From assembly GCF_023896955.1 (NCBI RefSeq), contig NZ_JAMHIW010000007.1:124001-188000 (forward strand): a stretch of DNA of 64,000 nt, in the 5' to 3' direction. The stretch is from Micromonospora sp. RHAY321 (GTDB lineage: Bacteria > Actinomycetota > Actinomycetes > Mycobacteriales > Micromonosporaceae). The notes beneath the pieces were generated by a model, which saw nothing but the letters and a program-made list of their open reading frames with translations, did no database searches and was not told the origin of the DNA. How positions within the stretch are numbered: position 1 is the first letter of the stretch; each line of letters starts with the position of its first letter. Positions 1-7,909 of this stretch are shown here, one piece after another. Made by a program: the position numbers and the translations under genes.

Positions 1-168
1 CGGCCGCGCTGGGCGTGAGAAACGTCCCGAACAGGAGTTCGTGTCCGTAATCGGGCATTGTGCTGGTACCACCAATCTCGGTCGTCTGGCCTGCATATCC
101 GTTGATCGACAACTGATTTGCCGGCCAGCGCATTCCCGACCTCAGACGTGTGTTGATCCCAACATGAG

Positions 169-279
169 TTGTCGGACAAACGATCTGGTCGCATGCTTGA
201 GGCAAATGAGCAGTTCGGCCGGAACGCAGAGCATTACGTCATGGCGCGTCCGGCCGCTGACCGTGGAAGTGAGGGCGTC
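169..279 (+). other. In-frame N-terminal extension resembling a methyltransferase start
   Basis: The reading frame of the following SDR stays open upstream to a TTG at 169 and an ATG at 193. The encoded stretch contains NEQFGRNAEHYV, which looks like the conserved N-terminus of class I SAM-dependent methyltransferases (typically QFxRxAxxYV). The methyltransferase then stops and SDR sequence begins at 280. It may be a deletion remnant of a lost methyltransferase gene or chance similarity. The rest of 1-168 shows nothing I can assign. Confidence 0.35.
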
Positions 280-1035
280 ATGGGAACACTGACCGGCCGG
301 GTCGCGGTAGTCACGGGCGCCGCCCAGGGCATCGGAGCCGGCATCGCCAGGGACCTCGCCGCAGCAGGCGCCACCGTGGTGGTCAACTACTACCCGGGAG
401 ACACGCGCCGGGCGGCACAGGTGGTAGCAGACATCGAAAATCAGGGCGGCAGGGCGATCGCCATCGCCGGTGACGTCACCAGCGGACCAGACATGGAGAG
501 CATGTTCCAGCAGGTGATCGCCGAGTTCGGGTCGGTGGACATCCTGGTGAACAACGCGGGTGTCTACGAGTTCGGCGCGCTCGATAGCGTCACCGAACGG
601 GACTACCGGTTCCAGTTCGACGTGAACGTCCTCGGGGTCATCCTGGCGACCAGGGAGGCGGTGAAGCGCTTCGGCCCCAACGGTGGAAGCGTGGTCAACA
701 TCAGCTCGACCGCCGTGCACCTGTCCCAGCCGAACCTGATGATCTACACCGCCACGAAGAGTGCCGTCGAGGCCATCACCCGCGTACTGGCCAAGGAGCT
801 GGGCCCCCGGCAGATCCGGGTGAACGCCGTGGCGCCTGGCGGAACGGAGACCGAGGGCGGGCACGAGCACGGGCTCGTCGACAGCCCGTACGTCAAGGAA
901 CTGATTGCCCAGACCCCGCTCGCCCGACTCGGTCAACCCTCCGACATCGCTGGCGTCGTGACATTCCTCGCCGGTCCGGAGGCACGGTGGCTGACCGGAG
1001 AGGTCATCCTGGCCTCGGGCGGCCTGCGCCCCTGA
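280..1035 (+). CDS. SDR family NAD(P)-dependent oxidoreductase
   Basis: A 251-residue classical short-chain dehydrogenase/reductase with a Rossmann fold. The cofactor motif TGAAQGIG lies near residue 12, NNAG near residue 88, a catalytic Ser in NISST, and YTATK with Tyr156 and Lys160. The C-terminus has the usual LTGEVILASGG ending. ATG 280 is chosen because the SDR fold starts there and a GGAAGTGAGG purine-rich SD precedes it; the frame is open further upstream to 169. It would be a 3-oxoacyl-ACP-reductase-like or alcohol/ketone oxidoreductase; the substrate cannot be read from sequence. The acetamidase-family gene follows 44 nt downstream but has its own promoter. Confidence 0.9.
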   Translation: MGTLTGRVAVVTGAAQGIGAGIARDLAAAGATVVVNYYPGDTRRAAQVVADIENQGGRAIAIAGDVTSGPDMESMFQQVIAEFGSVDILVNNAGVYEFGALDSVTERDYRFQFDVNVLGVILATREAVKRFGPNGGSVVNISSTAVHLSQPNLMIYTATKSAVEAITRVLAKELGPRQIRVNAVAPGGTETEGGHEHGLVDSPYVKELIAQTPLARLGQPSDIAGVVTFLAGPEARWLTGEVILASGGLRP

Positions 1036-1067
1036 GTTCCGTCTACCCCAGCCCCGGGAACGGCAAC

Positions 1068-1079
1068 TAGCCTGCGCAG
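1068..1079 (+). promoter_or_regulatory. Leaderless-type -10 element (TAGCCT) for the acetamidase gene
   Basis: TAGCCT at 1068-1073 is followed by 6 nt and then the ATG at 1080. This spacing puts the transcription start on or next to the ATG, and no SD sequence is present. It is the first of several genes here with the same arrangement. Confidence 0.55.
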
Positions 1080-2006
1080 ATGCGACACACCCTCACCCCG
1101 GGCGACGAGACCCTGCACGGCCACTTCTCCCCCGACTTCGCGCCGGTGCTCACCATCGACCCCGGCGACACCGTCACCTACCGCACCCTGGACTGCTGGT
1201 GGTCGGCCGGCCCCTACACCGCCGGGCCGAACCGGGAACGGCCCCGGGCACCGCAGTACCAGCCCGACCACGGACACGCCCTGATCGGTCCGGTCGCGGT
1301 CCGCGGCGCCCGCGCGGGCCAGACCCTCGAGGTACGCGTCGACGCGATCGTCCCGGCCACCTGGGGAACCACCGTGGCCGGCGGCTGGCCCAGCGACTTC
1401 AACCAGCGGTACGGCGTCGAGTCGGACGGCGTGGTGCACGCCTGGGCGCTCGACCCGGTGGCGATGACCGGCCGCAACCAGCACGGCCACACCGTCGCGT
1501 TACGTCCCTTCATGGGGGTGCTCGGCATGCCACCCGCCGAGCCGGGCCGGCACTCGACGGTGCCGCCCCGGCCGCACGGCGGCAACCTGGACTGCAAGGA
1601 CCTGACCGCCGGCAGCACCCTGCTGCTGCCGATCCCGGTCGACGGAGCACTCTTCTCGGTCGGCGACGGGCACGCCGCGCAGGGAGACGGCGAGGTCGGC
1701 GGCACCGCGATCGAGTGCCCGATGGACGAGGTCACGCTGACCTTCGACGTCCGGGACGACTTCCCGCTCACCGGCCCGGTGGCGCGCACCGCGGACGCCT
1801 GGCTGACCCTCGGCGTCGGCGCGTCCCTCGACGACGCCACGTACATGGCCCTGAACTCGATGCTGACCCTGATGCAACGGCTGCACGGCGTGAGCCGCCC
1901 GGACGCCGTGGCGCTGGCCAGCGTCGCCGTCGACGTACGGGTGACGCAGATCGTCAACCAGACCGTCGGCGCGCACGCGGTGCTCCGCGACGACGCGCTG
2001 CGCTGA
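1080..2006 (+). CDS. Acetamidase/formamidase family protein
   Basis: A 308-residue FmdA/AmdA-type protein, the metal-dependent cytoplasmic amidohydrolase family that converts formamide or acetamide to ammonia and the acid. Diagnostic stretches include HGHFSPDFAPVL near the N-terminus, GPVAVRGARAGQTLEV, PRPHGGNLDCKDLTAGSTL (metal-site region) and SVGDGHAAQGDGEVGGTAIE. The length fits the family. No SD is visible; a -10 element sits 6 nt before the ATG, so translation is probably leaderless. It ends at a strong stem-loop shared with the convergent secreted-protein gene. No amide transporter lies beside it. Confidence 0.88.
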   Translation: MRHTLTPGDETLHGHFSPDFAPVLTIDPGDTVTYRTLDCWWSAGPYTAGPNRERPRAPQYQPDHGHALIGPVAVRGARAGQTLEVRVDAIVPATWGTTVAGGWPSDFNQRYGVESDGVVHAWALDPVAMTGRNQHGHTVALRPFMGVLGMPPAEPGRHSTVPPRPHGGNLDCKDLTAGSTLLLPIPVDGALFSVGDGHAAQGDGEVGGTAIECPMDEVTLTFDVRDDFPLTGPVARTADAWLTLGVGASLDDATYMALNSMLTLMQRLHGVSRPDAVALASVAVDVRVTQIVNQTVGAHAVLRDDALR

Positions 2007-2043
2007 ACCGACGCGGCGCCACCGTGACGACTCCCGTCGCACG

Positions 2044-2082
2044 GGGACAGCCGCACCCGTCGGACGCAGGTGCGGCTGTCCC
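2044..2082. terminator. Bidirectional stem-loop between convergent genes
   Basis: A perfect 14-bp stem (GGGACAGCCGCACC at 2044-2057 and its complement at 2069-2082) encloses an 11-nt loop. It lies between convergent genes ending at 2006 and 2114. There is no U-tract, which is usual for actinobacterial terminators. Confidence 0.75.
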
Positions 2083-2113
2083 GATCCCGTCGGCAGCGCT
2101 CCGGCTGCCGAGG

Positions 2114-2479
2114 TCAGGTGCGGGAGGTCGCCCAGTCGCCGCAGTCGACCTGGTTGAACACGCCATACCGGGTGCAGACCCGGATGGTGATGTACCGGTT
2201 CTCCGCCACGTCCTCGTTGCAGCCGAGCCGACCGCCGATGTTGTCGCCGCAGAACCCGGTCCGGCCGTAGTTGGTGTACCACTCGGCGTAGGAGGCGTAG
2301 TGGCCAGGATAGGGGTCGTAGGTGTAGTGGGTGAGGGTGATGTAGTCGCCGGCGCTCTCGAAATTTGCCGATCCGTATCCGTTGTACGAGTACGCGTCGG
2401 CACTCGCCGGCGCCGCCGTACCCATCACGAGCGCGGCGGCCACCGCACCCGAGATGGCCAGTGTCTTGAGCAACTTCAT
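2114..2479 (-). CDS. Small secreted protein, function unknown
   Basis: A 121-residue protein with a clear Sec signal peptide: MKLLK, a hydrophobic core, and a probable cleavage after APASA near residue 27. The mature part of about 95 residues is rich in Tyr, Gly and Asn (YNGYG, YTYDPYPGHY, YTNYGR) and has four Cys, consistent with two disulfides in an extracellular protein. AGGGAGA precedes the ATG at good spacing. I do not recognise the family. It resembles the small secreted Cys-containing proteins common in Micromonospora and Streptomyces. Confidence 0.75.
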   Translation of the reverse strand: MKLLKTLAISGAVAAALVMGTAAPASADAYSYNGYGSANFESAGDYITLTHYTYDPYPGHYASYAEWYTNYGRTGFCGDNIGGRLGCNEDVAENRYITIRVCTRYGVFNQVDCGDWATSRT

Positions 2480-2670
2480 CGGTGTCTCCCTGCCGTCGAC
2501 TGTGGAGCACCCCGGCTCCGGCCCAATCCTGACCAGCGGCCCCGGATGCCGGAAGCACCTCGAACAGTCCCGAACAAACCCGAACTGGGGTGGCTCGGCT
2601 CTGCCGCTCACCGACGCGGGTGCCGGCCGCGACCCCACCGCTGCCTGCCGTCCCGCCACCGCCCTGGCGG

Positions 2671-2683
2671 TAGCCTGGTGGCC
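2671..2683 (+). promoter_or_regulatory. Leaderless-type -10 element (TAGCCT) for the ABM monooxygenase gene
   Basis: TAGCCT at 2671-2676 is followed by 7 nt and the ATG at 2684. It is identical in sequence to the element at 1068, and there is no SD. A GTG at 2678 is in frame but would lie inside the promoter spacing. Confidence 0.5.
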
Positions 2684-3016
2684 ATGATCTTCATTACCGC
2701 GAAGTTCCGCGTCCTGCCCGCGCACGCCGACCGCTGGCCGCAGATCGCCGCCGACTTCACCGAGGCGACCAGGGCCGAGCCGGGCTGCCTGTGGTTCGAC
2801 TGGTCCCGCAGCCTGGACGACCCGACGGAGTACGTGTTGGTCGAGGCGTTTCGCGACGACGAGGCCGGCGGGGCCCACGTGCAGTCCGCCCATTTCCGTG
2901 CGGCCCAGGAGACCCTGCCGCCGTACCTGGCCGAGACGCCTCGCATCGTGAACGCGACCGTGCCGCAGCAGGACTGGTCTCTGCTCGGCGAGATGGCCGT
3001 CCCCGAGGGGCGCTGA
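2684..3016 (+). CDS. Antibiotic biosynthesis monooxygenase (ABM) domain protein, putative quinol monooxygenase
   Basis: A 110-residue ABM-family protein with the ferredoxin-like dimeric alpha+beta barrel. The N-terminal strand is IFITAKFRV, followed by a helix and EPGCLWFDWSRSLDDPTEYVLVEAFRD, which is the typical core strand pair of the family. AHVQSAHFRAA is the usual segment near the active site. Members oxidise quinols or polyketide intermediates without cofactors, or act as stress proteins. It is a single-gene unit with a leaderless-type promoter. The substrate is unknown. Confidence 0.8.
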   Translation: MIFITAKFRVLPAHADRWPQIAADFTEATRAEPGCLWFDWSRSLDDPTEYVLVEAFRDDEAGGAHVQSAHFRAAQETLPPYLAETPRIVNATVPQQDWSLLGEMAVPEGR

Positions 3017-3134
3017 CCTCCTCCGAGGTGGCGGGTGACCTTTAACGCATCCCGGGACGCCCGTACCGCCGCGGGGATCGCCGGCGGTGGTCGGTAGGGA
3101 CGGCCCTACTCGCGACCGTCCGGGCTGCGGGATA

Positions 3135-3168
3135 TCGACACACCGGCGAGGTTGAATAGCGTCGAAGA
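3135..3168 (+). promoter_or_regulatory. Promoter of the DUF418 gene, leaderless type
   Basis: TCGACA at 3135-3140 (-35-like), a 16-nt spacer and TAGCGT at 3157-3162 are followed by 6 nt and the ATG at 3169. This is the best-formed example of the leaderless arrangement in the window, with both hexamers recognisable. Confidence 0.55.
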
Positions 3169-4350
3169 ATGCAGTCGTCAACGGGGGAACGGCGAGCCGA
3201 CCGTCCACATTCAGCGTCCAATTCGCGGATCAACGACATCGACGCGCTGCGAGGCGTGGCCCTGCTCCTCATCCTGCTCGTGAACATCGCCTTCTTCGCC
3301 TCGGGATACGCGTTCCATCTGGTGGCCGACCCCGCCGACAACTGGTTCGACCGGATGATCTCCACGCTGGTCGAACTGCTGTTCGCGATGAAGGCGTACC
3401 TGCTGTTCTCGTTCCTGTTCGGCTACAGCTTCACCTTGCAGATCGAGTCGGCGGCCCGACGTGGTGTTCCGTTCCTGCCGCGGTTCCTGCGGCGGCTGTC
3501 GGGGCTGTTCCTCCTCGGGATCGTCCACGCGGTCCTGCTGTTCCAGGGCGACATCCTCACCGCGTACGCGCTGCTCGGGCTCCTCCTGCTCGCCGCGCGA
3601 CGGATGAGCCCCCGCACGGCCCTGACGGCGGCGGCCTGCGTCGTCGGCGCCGTCGCCTTCCTCATCGGAGTGGCCGCGGTGCTCGGCGCGACCCTCGTGC
3701 CGGACTCCGCCGCCGCGGTCGAGGCCGGCGCTCGCTCCACGGCGGCACTCCAGGGCGGTCTCGGCGACGTCGTGGTCGAGCACCTGCGGTCGCTGCCCGC
3801 CGCGCTCGGCGGGCTCGCCGTCCAGGGACCGCTGGCGTTCTCCGCGTTCCTCGTCGGGCTCGCGGCCGGAAAGCAACGGATGCTCGCCGAGGTCCCCGCC
3901 CACCTGCCGCTGCTGCGCAGGATCGAGGCGGTCGGCTATCCGGTCGGACTGGCCGGTGCGACGCTCTTCGCCGTCGGCGGCGGCACCAGCAACCTGACCG
4001 GCCTGATGCTCAGCGTCATCACCGCCCCGTTCCTCGCCGCCGCCTACGCCGCCACGATGCTCCGCCTCTTTCACCGGCGACGCCGGGTTGCCGACGTCCT
4101 GGCGCCGGTGGGACGGATGGCGCTGACCAACTACCTGGGCCAGTCCCTGGCCTGCGTCGTCATCTTCACCGGCGTCGGAGTCGGCCTCGCCGGGCACACA
4201 CCACCCGCACAGGTCCTGCTGGTCGCGCTGGCGCTCTTCGCCGTGCAGCTCGCCGCCAGCGCGTGGTGGTTGCGCCGGTTCCGGTACGGCCCCGCGGAAT
4301 GGGTCCTCCGGGCCTGGACCAACCGGGAACGACCCGCGATGAGACGGTGA
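3169..4350 (+). CDS. DUF418 domain-containing membrane protein
   Basis: A 393-residue polytopic membrane protein with about ten hydrophobic segments. It opens with RINDIDALRGVALLLILLVN, the hallmark start of the DUF418/YeiB-type acyltransferase-3-related family. FLFGYSFTLQ lies in the second segment and the conserved C-terminal DUF418 block contains PVGRMALTNYLGQS and YGPAEWVLRAWT. The function of these proteins is unknown; they are relatives of membrane acyltransferases. It is monocistronic with its own leaderless-type promoter. The next gene begins 330 nt later. Confidence 0.88.
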   Translation: MQSSTGERRADRPHSASNSRINDIDALRGVALLLILLVNIAFFASGYAFHLVADPADNWFDRMISTLVELLFAMKAYLLFSFLFGYSFTLQIESAARRGVPFLPRFLRRLSGLFLLGIVHAVLLFQGDILTAYALLGLLLLAARRMSPRTALTAAACVVGAVAFLIGVAAVLGATLVPDSAAAVEAGARSTAALQGGLGDVVVEHLRSLPAALGGLAVQGPLAFSAFLVGLAAGKQRMLAEVPAHLPLLRRIEAVGYPVGLAGATLFAVGGGTSNLTGLMLSVITAPFLAAAYAATMLRLFHRRRRVADVLAPVGRMALTNYLGQSLACVVIFTGVGVGLAGHTPPAQVLLVALALFAVQLAASAWWLRRFRYGPAEWVLRAWTNRERPAMRR

Positions 4351-4397
4351 CCGTCGATGGCGGGACTATCGATACCGCCACACCTGAGCGTCAACGA

Positions 4398-4580
4398 TTT
4401 CCGGAAAAAGTTGCGGAAGGGCAGCGCCGCTCGCGCTCATCCCGAGAGGCATTCCACCTGGTCAATGTCCTGCCGGGCAGATCGACCGACGGACCAGGCC
4501 ACCATGGCGATCGGATATCGAGGTCGCACGTTTCCGGAAGTTGTTGACCTGTTCGAATTCCCGCTGCAATACTCCGATCC
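4398..4580 (+). promoter_or_regulatory. Promoter region of the CE4 gene with two TTTCCGGAA palindromes
   Basis: The 329-nt gap 4351-4679 holds TTTCCGGAAA at 4398-4407 and TTTCCGGAAG at 4531-4540. Both are centred on the palindrome TTCCGGAA and lie 133 bp apart. The second copy abuts a promoter-like pair, TTGACC at 4544-4549 and AATACT at 4568-4573, with an 18-nt spacer. Two copies of one palindrome around a promoter suggest an operator pair. The rest of the gap shows no gene. Confidence 0.45.
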
Positions 4581-4679
4581 ACTCAGGTCGATGCGACCGA
4601 CGTACCCGCGACGCACCCACCGGTCCGGCCTTTGCTGTCCGGGCACCGAGCGTGTCCGGGCCCGTGGAAGGGGCACCAG

Positions 4680-5705
4680 ATGAGCAACGTCTCCGCCGGC
4701 AGCGTCATGCGGTCCGGGCGACTGCGCGCGGCGCTGTCCGTGCTGGCCACCGCCGTTGCGACCTGCGGCGTCGTCGTCGCGGCCACCGCGACCCCGTCGA
4801 GCGCCGCCACCTGCAACGGCTACGTCGGGCTCACCTTCGACGACGGGCCGACCGGCAGCACCAGCGCCCTGCTGACCGTGCTGCGCAACAACGGCGTACG
4901 GGCCACGATGTTCAACGTCGGGCAGAACGTCCAGAACAACCGGGCGGCGGCGCAGGCGCAGGTGGCCGCCGGCATGTGGGTCGGCAACCACAGCTGGAAC
5001 CACGCCCACATGACCTCGATGACTCAGGCTCAGATGCAGTCCGACCTGTCCCAGACGAGCACGGCGATCCAGTCCGCCACGGGCAGCCGGCCCCAACTGT
5101 TCCGGCCACCGTACGGGGAGACCAACTCGACGCTGCAGTCCGTCGCCTCGTCACTCGGCATGCGGCAGGTCATCTGGGACGTGGATTCCCAGGACTGGAA
5201 CGGCGCCAGCGTCAGCCAGATCGTGTCCAACGCCGGCCGCCTCCAGGCCGGTCAGGTCATCCTCATGCACGACGGCATCCAGAACACCCGCGACGCGATT
5301 CCGCAGATCGTCGCGAACCTCGCCGGCCGCAATCTCTGCCCGGGCATGATCTCGCCGTCCACCGGCCGCGCGGTCGCGCCCGACGGCACGAACCCGCCGC
5401 CCGGCGGTGGCACCCCGCCACCCCCGTCCGGAAGCTGCACCGCGACGGCGACGACCACCAACGTCTGGGGTGACCGGTACAACACGTCGGTGACGGTCAG
5501 CGGCGCCAACACCTGGACGGTGGTCGTGGCCGTCACCGCGCCGCAGAGCGTCACCACCACCTGGAACGGCAGCGCCAACTGGGACAGCAGCGGCAGAGTC
5601 CTGACCATGCGCTCCAACGGCAGCGGCAACACCTTCGGCTTCACCACGATGTTCAACGGCAACAGCGCCGCCCGGCCACAGATCCGCTCCTGCACCGCCG
5701 GCTGA
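4680..5705 (+). CDS. Secreted polysaccharide deacetylase (CE4, acetylxylan-esterase-like) with C-terminal CBM2
   Basis: A 341-residue secreted enzyme. A signal peptide (cleavage near SSAA, about residue 40) is followed by a CE4 NodB-homology domain with the full motif set: TFDDGP, HSWNH (metal His pair), RPPYGE, DVDSQDW and ILMHDG. Its start ATCNGYVGLTFDDGP and the GMISPSTGRAVAPDG linker closely resemble Streptomyces AxeA acetylxylan esterase, so it probably removes acetyl groups from xylan or chitin oligomers. After a Pro/Gly linker the last 85 residues form a family 2 carbohydrate-binding module with flanking Cys and aromatic residues. GGAAGGGG precedes ATG 4680. Possible TTCCGGAA operators lie upstream. 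Confidence 0.9.
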   Translation: MSNVSAGSVMRSGRLRAALSVLATAVATCGVVVAATATPSSAATCNGYVGLTFDDGPTGSTSALLTVLRNNGVRATMFNVGQNVQNNRAAAQAQVAAGMWVGNHSWNHAHMTSMTQAQMQSDLSQTSTAIQSATGSRPQLFRPPYGETNSTLQSVASSLGMRQVIWDVDSQDWNGASVSQIVSNAGRLQAGQVILMHDGIQNTRDAIPQIVANLAGRNLCPGMISPSTGRAVAPDGTNPPPGGGTPPPPSGSCTATATTTNVWGDRYNTSVTVSGANTWTVVVAVTAPQSVTTTWNGSANWDSSGRVLTMRSNGSGNTFGFTTMFNGNSAARPQIRSCTAG

Positions 5706-5738
5706 CCCAGGGTCGCCACCCGCACGGTGGGACGTGCG

Positions 5739-6590
5739 TCAGCGTAGGCGGCGGGCGGTGAAGCTGGCTGGCGGTTCGGCGATCGCGTCCTGGGCCGCGA
5801 TCAGCTGGATCTCCCGGGTGCCCGCCGCGAGGGTCGCCTCCAGGACGGCGAATACGGAGGCGATGGTGCGCTCCAGCGCCGTCGCGGGCGAGCCCGTCGT
5901 CCGCAGATGCGCCAGGTACAGCGCCGCGGTGACGTCCCCTCCGCCGTTCGGGTTGATCGGTAGCAGCGGTGTGGTGACCGCCCAGGCGCCCTCGTCCGAG
6001 ACGGCCACCACCTCCAGCGAGCCCGCCGGCACGTCGCCGTGGAGCACGCTGGTGACCAGGACGTGCCGGGGTCCCGTCTCGCGCACCACGTCGACCGCCT
6101 CCAACACCTCCGTCAGCGAGTTCGTCGTACGGCCGGCGAGGAAGTCCAGCTCGAAATGGTTCGGGGTGATGATGTCCGCCCGTGGGACGACGATGTCCCG
6201 CATGAACTCCGGAATGCCCGCCCGGACGAACATCCCCCGGCCAATGTCGCCCATCACCGGGTCGCAGCAGTACACCGCGTCCGGGTTGGCCGCCTTGACC
6301 GTGTCCACCGCGTCGAGGATCACCGCGCCCATCGCCGGGTCACCCTGGTAGCCCGACAGCACCGCGTCGGCACTGCCGAGGACCCCGCGGTCCGCGATGC
6401 CCGCGATCACCTCGGCCACGTCGGTCGGTGCGAGCAGCGGCCCGCGCCACGCGCCGTACCCGGTGTGGTTGGAGAAGTGGACCGTCAGGACCGGCCAGAC
6501 CTCGTGGCCGAGCCGCTGCAGGGGGAAGGCGGCCGCCGAGTTGCCGACGTAGCCGTAGGCGACCGACGACTGGATGGACAGGATCTTCAC
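5739..6590 (-). CDS. pdxY: Pyridoxal kinase PdxY
   Basis: A 283-residue PfkB/ribokinase-superfamily kinase that phosphorylates pyridoxal for B6 salvage. It begins with KILSIQSSVAYGYVGNSAA and continues with FSNHTGYGAWRG, LSGYQGD, YCCDPVMGD, the ITPNHFELDFL motif and NPNGGGDVTAALYL, which holds the catalytic anion-hole GGGD. The start is a GTG at 6590, matching the MKILS start of the family; the frame is open further upstream but that part has no family similarity. The SD is weak. It is convergent with the CE4 gene, which ends 33 nt away. The MocR-type regulator at 14160 also binds a B6 cofactor, but no direct link is visible. Confidence 0.92.
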   Translation of the reverse strand: MKILSIQSSVAYGYVGNSAAAFPLQRLGHEVWPVLTVHFSNHTGYGAWRGPLLAPTDVAEVIAGIADRGVLGSADAVLSGYQGDPAMGAVILDAVDTVKAANPDAVYCCDPVMGDIGRGMFVRAGIPEFMRDIVVPRADIITPNHFELDFLAGRTTNSLTEVLEAVDVVRETGPRHVLVTSVLHGDVPAGSLEVVAVSDEGAWAVTTPLLPINPNGGGDVTAALYLAHLRTTGSPATALERTIASVFAVLEATLAAGTREIQLIAAQDAIAEPPASFTARRLR

Positions 6591-6856
6591 CAGCTCATCA
6601 TGGCGGTACCCGCTGGTGCCGCACGTGCGGCCCACCGTTTCTGTCGGATGACCCACTCCGGCCCCGCTCTCCCCCACCGCGGTGGCGGGACCGTCCGGCA
6701 GGGTGCGCAGCCGAGCGCGGGCGAACGCCCGGACGAATTCGGTCCCGGCACGGTGCGCGAGACCTCCACCGGGCCTCTTCTCGATCAGCCGGAGCTTGTG
6801 GCACGGTACGAAGCTGACCTTGAAACCCGAGGTGCACCCGAGCAAGGAGATCGTCG

Positions 6857-7468
6857 TTGCGCAAGCTCGTCTACTACATCGCCGCCACCCTGGACGGCTT
6901 CATCGCCGGCCCGGACGGCGCCGACCCCACCGGCCCCGGCGGCTTCTGGCCGATCCCCGAGGACTACCTGCGCCACCTGGTCGCCGAGTACCCGGAGACC
7001 CTGCCGGGCCCGGCCAGGCAGGCGCTCGGCGTCACGGCCGAGGGCACCCGGTTCGACACCGTGCTGGAGGGGCGTCACTCCTACGAGATCGGGCTGAAGG
7101 CCGGCGTCACCGACGCCTATCCCCACCTGCGCCACCTCGTGTTCTCGCGCACGCTGTCCGGAAGCCCGGACGGGGCGGTCCAGGTCCTGTCCGGCGACCC
7201 GATCGGCACCGTACGTGACCTGAAGCGGCAGGACGGCAAGGACATCTGGGTGATCGGCGGCGGAGCCCTGGCCGGCGCCCTGTACGCCGAGATCGATCAG
7301 CTGATCGTCAAGCTGGCTCCGTTGACCATCGGAGCGGGCATTCCGCTGTTCGGGCGCGACGCCGCCTTCGAGCCCCGTACCTGGCACCTCAGCGACCACA
7401 CCGTGCTGGACAGCGGGGCGATCTTCCTCACCTACAGCCGCACGTCCGCCGTTCCGGAGTCGGTCTGA
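6857..7468 (+). CDS. Dihydrofolate reductase family protein (RibD C-terminal-like)
   Basis: A 203-residue cytoplasmic protein of the RibD C-terminal/DHFR-like superfamily, of the YyaP/YwjB type common in actinobacteria. The N-terminal strand is RKLVYYIAATLDGFIAGPDG, followed by a central block ending in LKRQDGKDIWVIGGGALAGAL (NADPH-binding strand and GGG turn) and TIGAGIPLFG. The start is TTG at 6857, supported by AAGGAG at 6844-6849 with 7-nt spacing. The natural substrate is unknown, and true folate reduction is unlikely. The 266 nt upstream (6591-6856) hold the pdxY start region and no other gene. Confidence 0.85.
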   Translation: MRKLVYYIAATLDGFIAGPDGADPTGPGGFWPIPEDYLRHLVAEYPETLPGPARQALGVTAEGTRFDTVLEGRHSYEIGLKAGVTDAYPHLRHLVFSRTLSGSPDGAVQVLSGDPIGTVRDLKRQDGKDIWVIGGGALAGALYAEIDQLIVKLAPLTIGAGIPLFGRDAAFEPRTWHLSDHTVLDSGAIFLTYSRTSAVPESV

Positions 7469-7473
7469 CCACT

Positions 7474-7510
7474 CGCCCGGGCAGGCTGGCCATGCCTGCC
7501 TGCCCGGGCG
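7474..7510. terminator. Bidirectional stem-loop
   Basis: A perfect 13-bp stem (CGCCCGGGCAGGC at 7474-7486 with its complement at 7498-7510) and an 11-nt loop. It lies between the convergent DHFR-like gene and the GNAT gene ending at 7516. Confidence 0.75.
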
Positions 7511-7515
7511 GGGAG

Positions 7516-7830
7516 CTATTTGACCTTGCGGGTCGACCGGGCCACGATGCCCTCGTACTCCGGGTGCTTGACCAGCCACTCGGCGAGGAACGGGCAGATC
7601 GGGACGACGGTCCGGCCCCTGGCCCGCGCGTCGTCCATCACGGCACGAGCCAGGGTCGAGCCGACGCCCCTGCCCTCGAACGCCGGATCAACCTCGGTGT
7701 GGGTGTAGACGATGATGTTGCCGGTCAACTGGTAGGTGACCAGCCCGGCGACCACGCCCGCCTCGTCGCGCGCCTCGAACCGCTCCCGCGTCGGCGCGTC
7801 TGTCACGGTGAACTGCACCTGACCATCCAA
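7516..7830 (-). CDS. GNAT-type N-acetyltransferase (short, YjdJ-like)
   Basis: About 104 residues, matching the small single-domain Gcn5-related acetyltransferases of the YidJ/YjdJ type. The acetyl-CoA-binding segment is VDPAFEGRGVGSTLARAVMDDA, followed by the conserved C-terminal ending ICPFLAEWLVKHPEY. EAGVVAGLVTYQLTGN forms the central strands. The start is either TTG 7830 or GTG 7818; no strong SD separates them. It lies 80 nt downstream of nrdB on the same strand and could be read through, but nothing links it to deoxynucleotide synthesis. Confidence 0.82.
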   Translation of the reverse strand: MDGQVQFTVTDAPTRERFEARDEAGVVAGLVTYQLTGNIIVYTHTEVDPAFEGRGVGSTLARAVMDDARARGRTVVPICPFLAEWLVKHPEYEGIVARSTRKVK

Positions 7831-7909
7831 TCACGCTGCCGGTCGACCCCCGGCCCGGTGGGTGGGCCGAAGCCCCGGCCCGCCGTGGTCGCGGACCGGG
7901 GCTTCGGGG

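Noticed and set aside
1199-2683. Long plus-strand frame running from inside the acetamidase gene into the ABM gene
   Set aside because: Only its last 110 codons, from ATG 2684, have family similarity; the rest is shadow coding.
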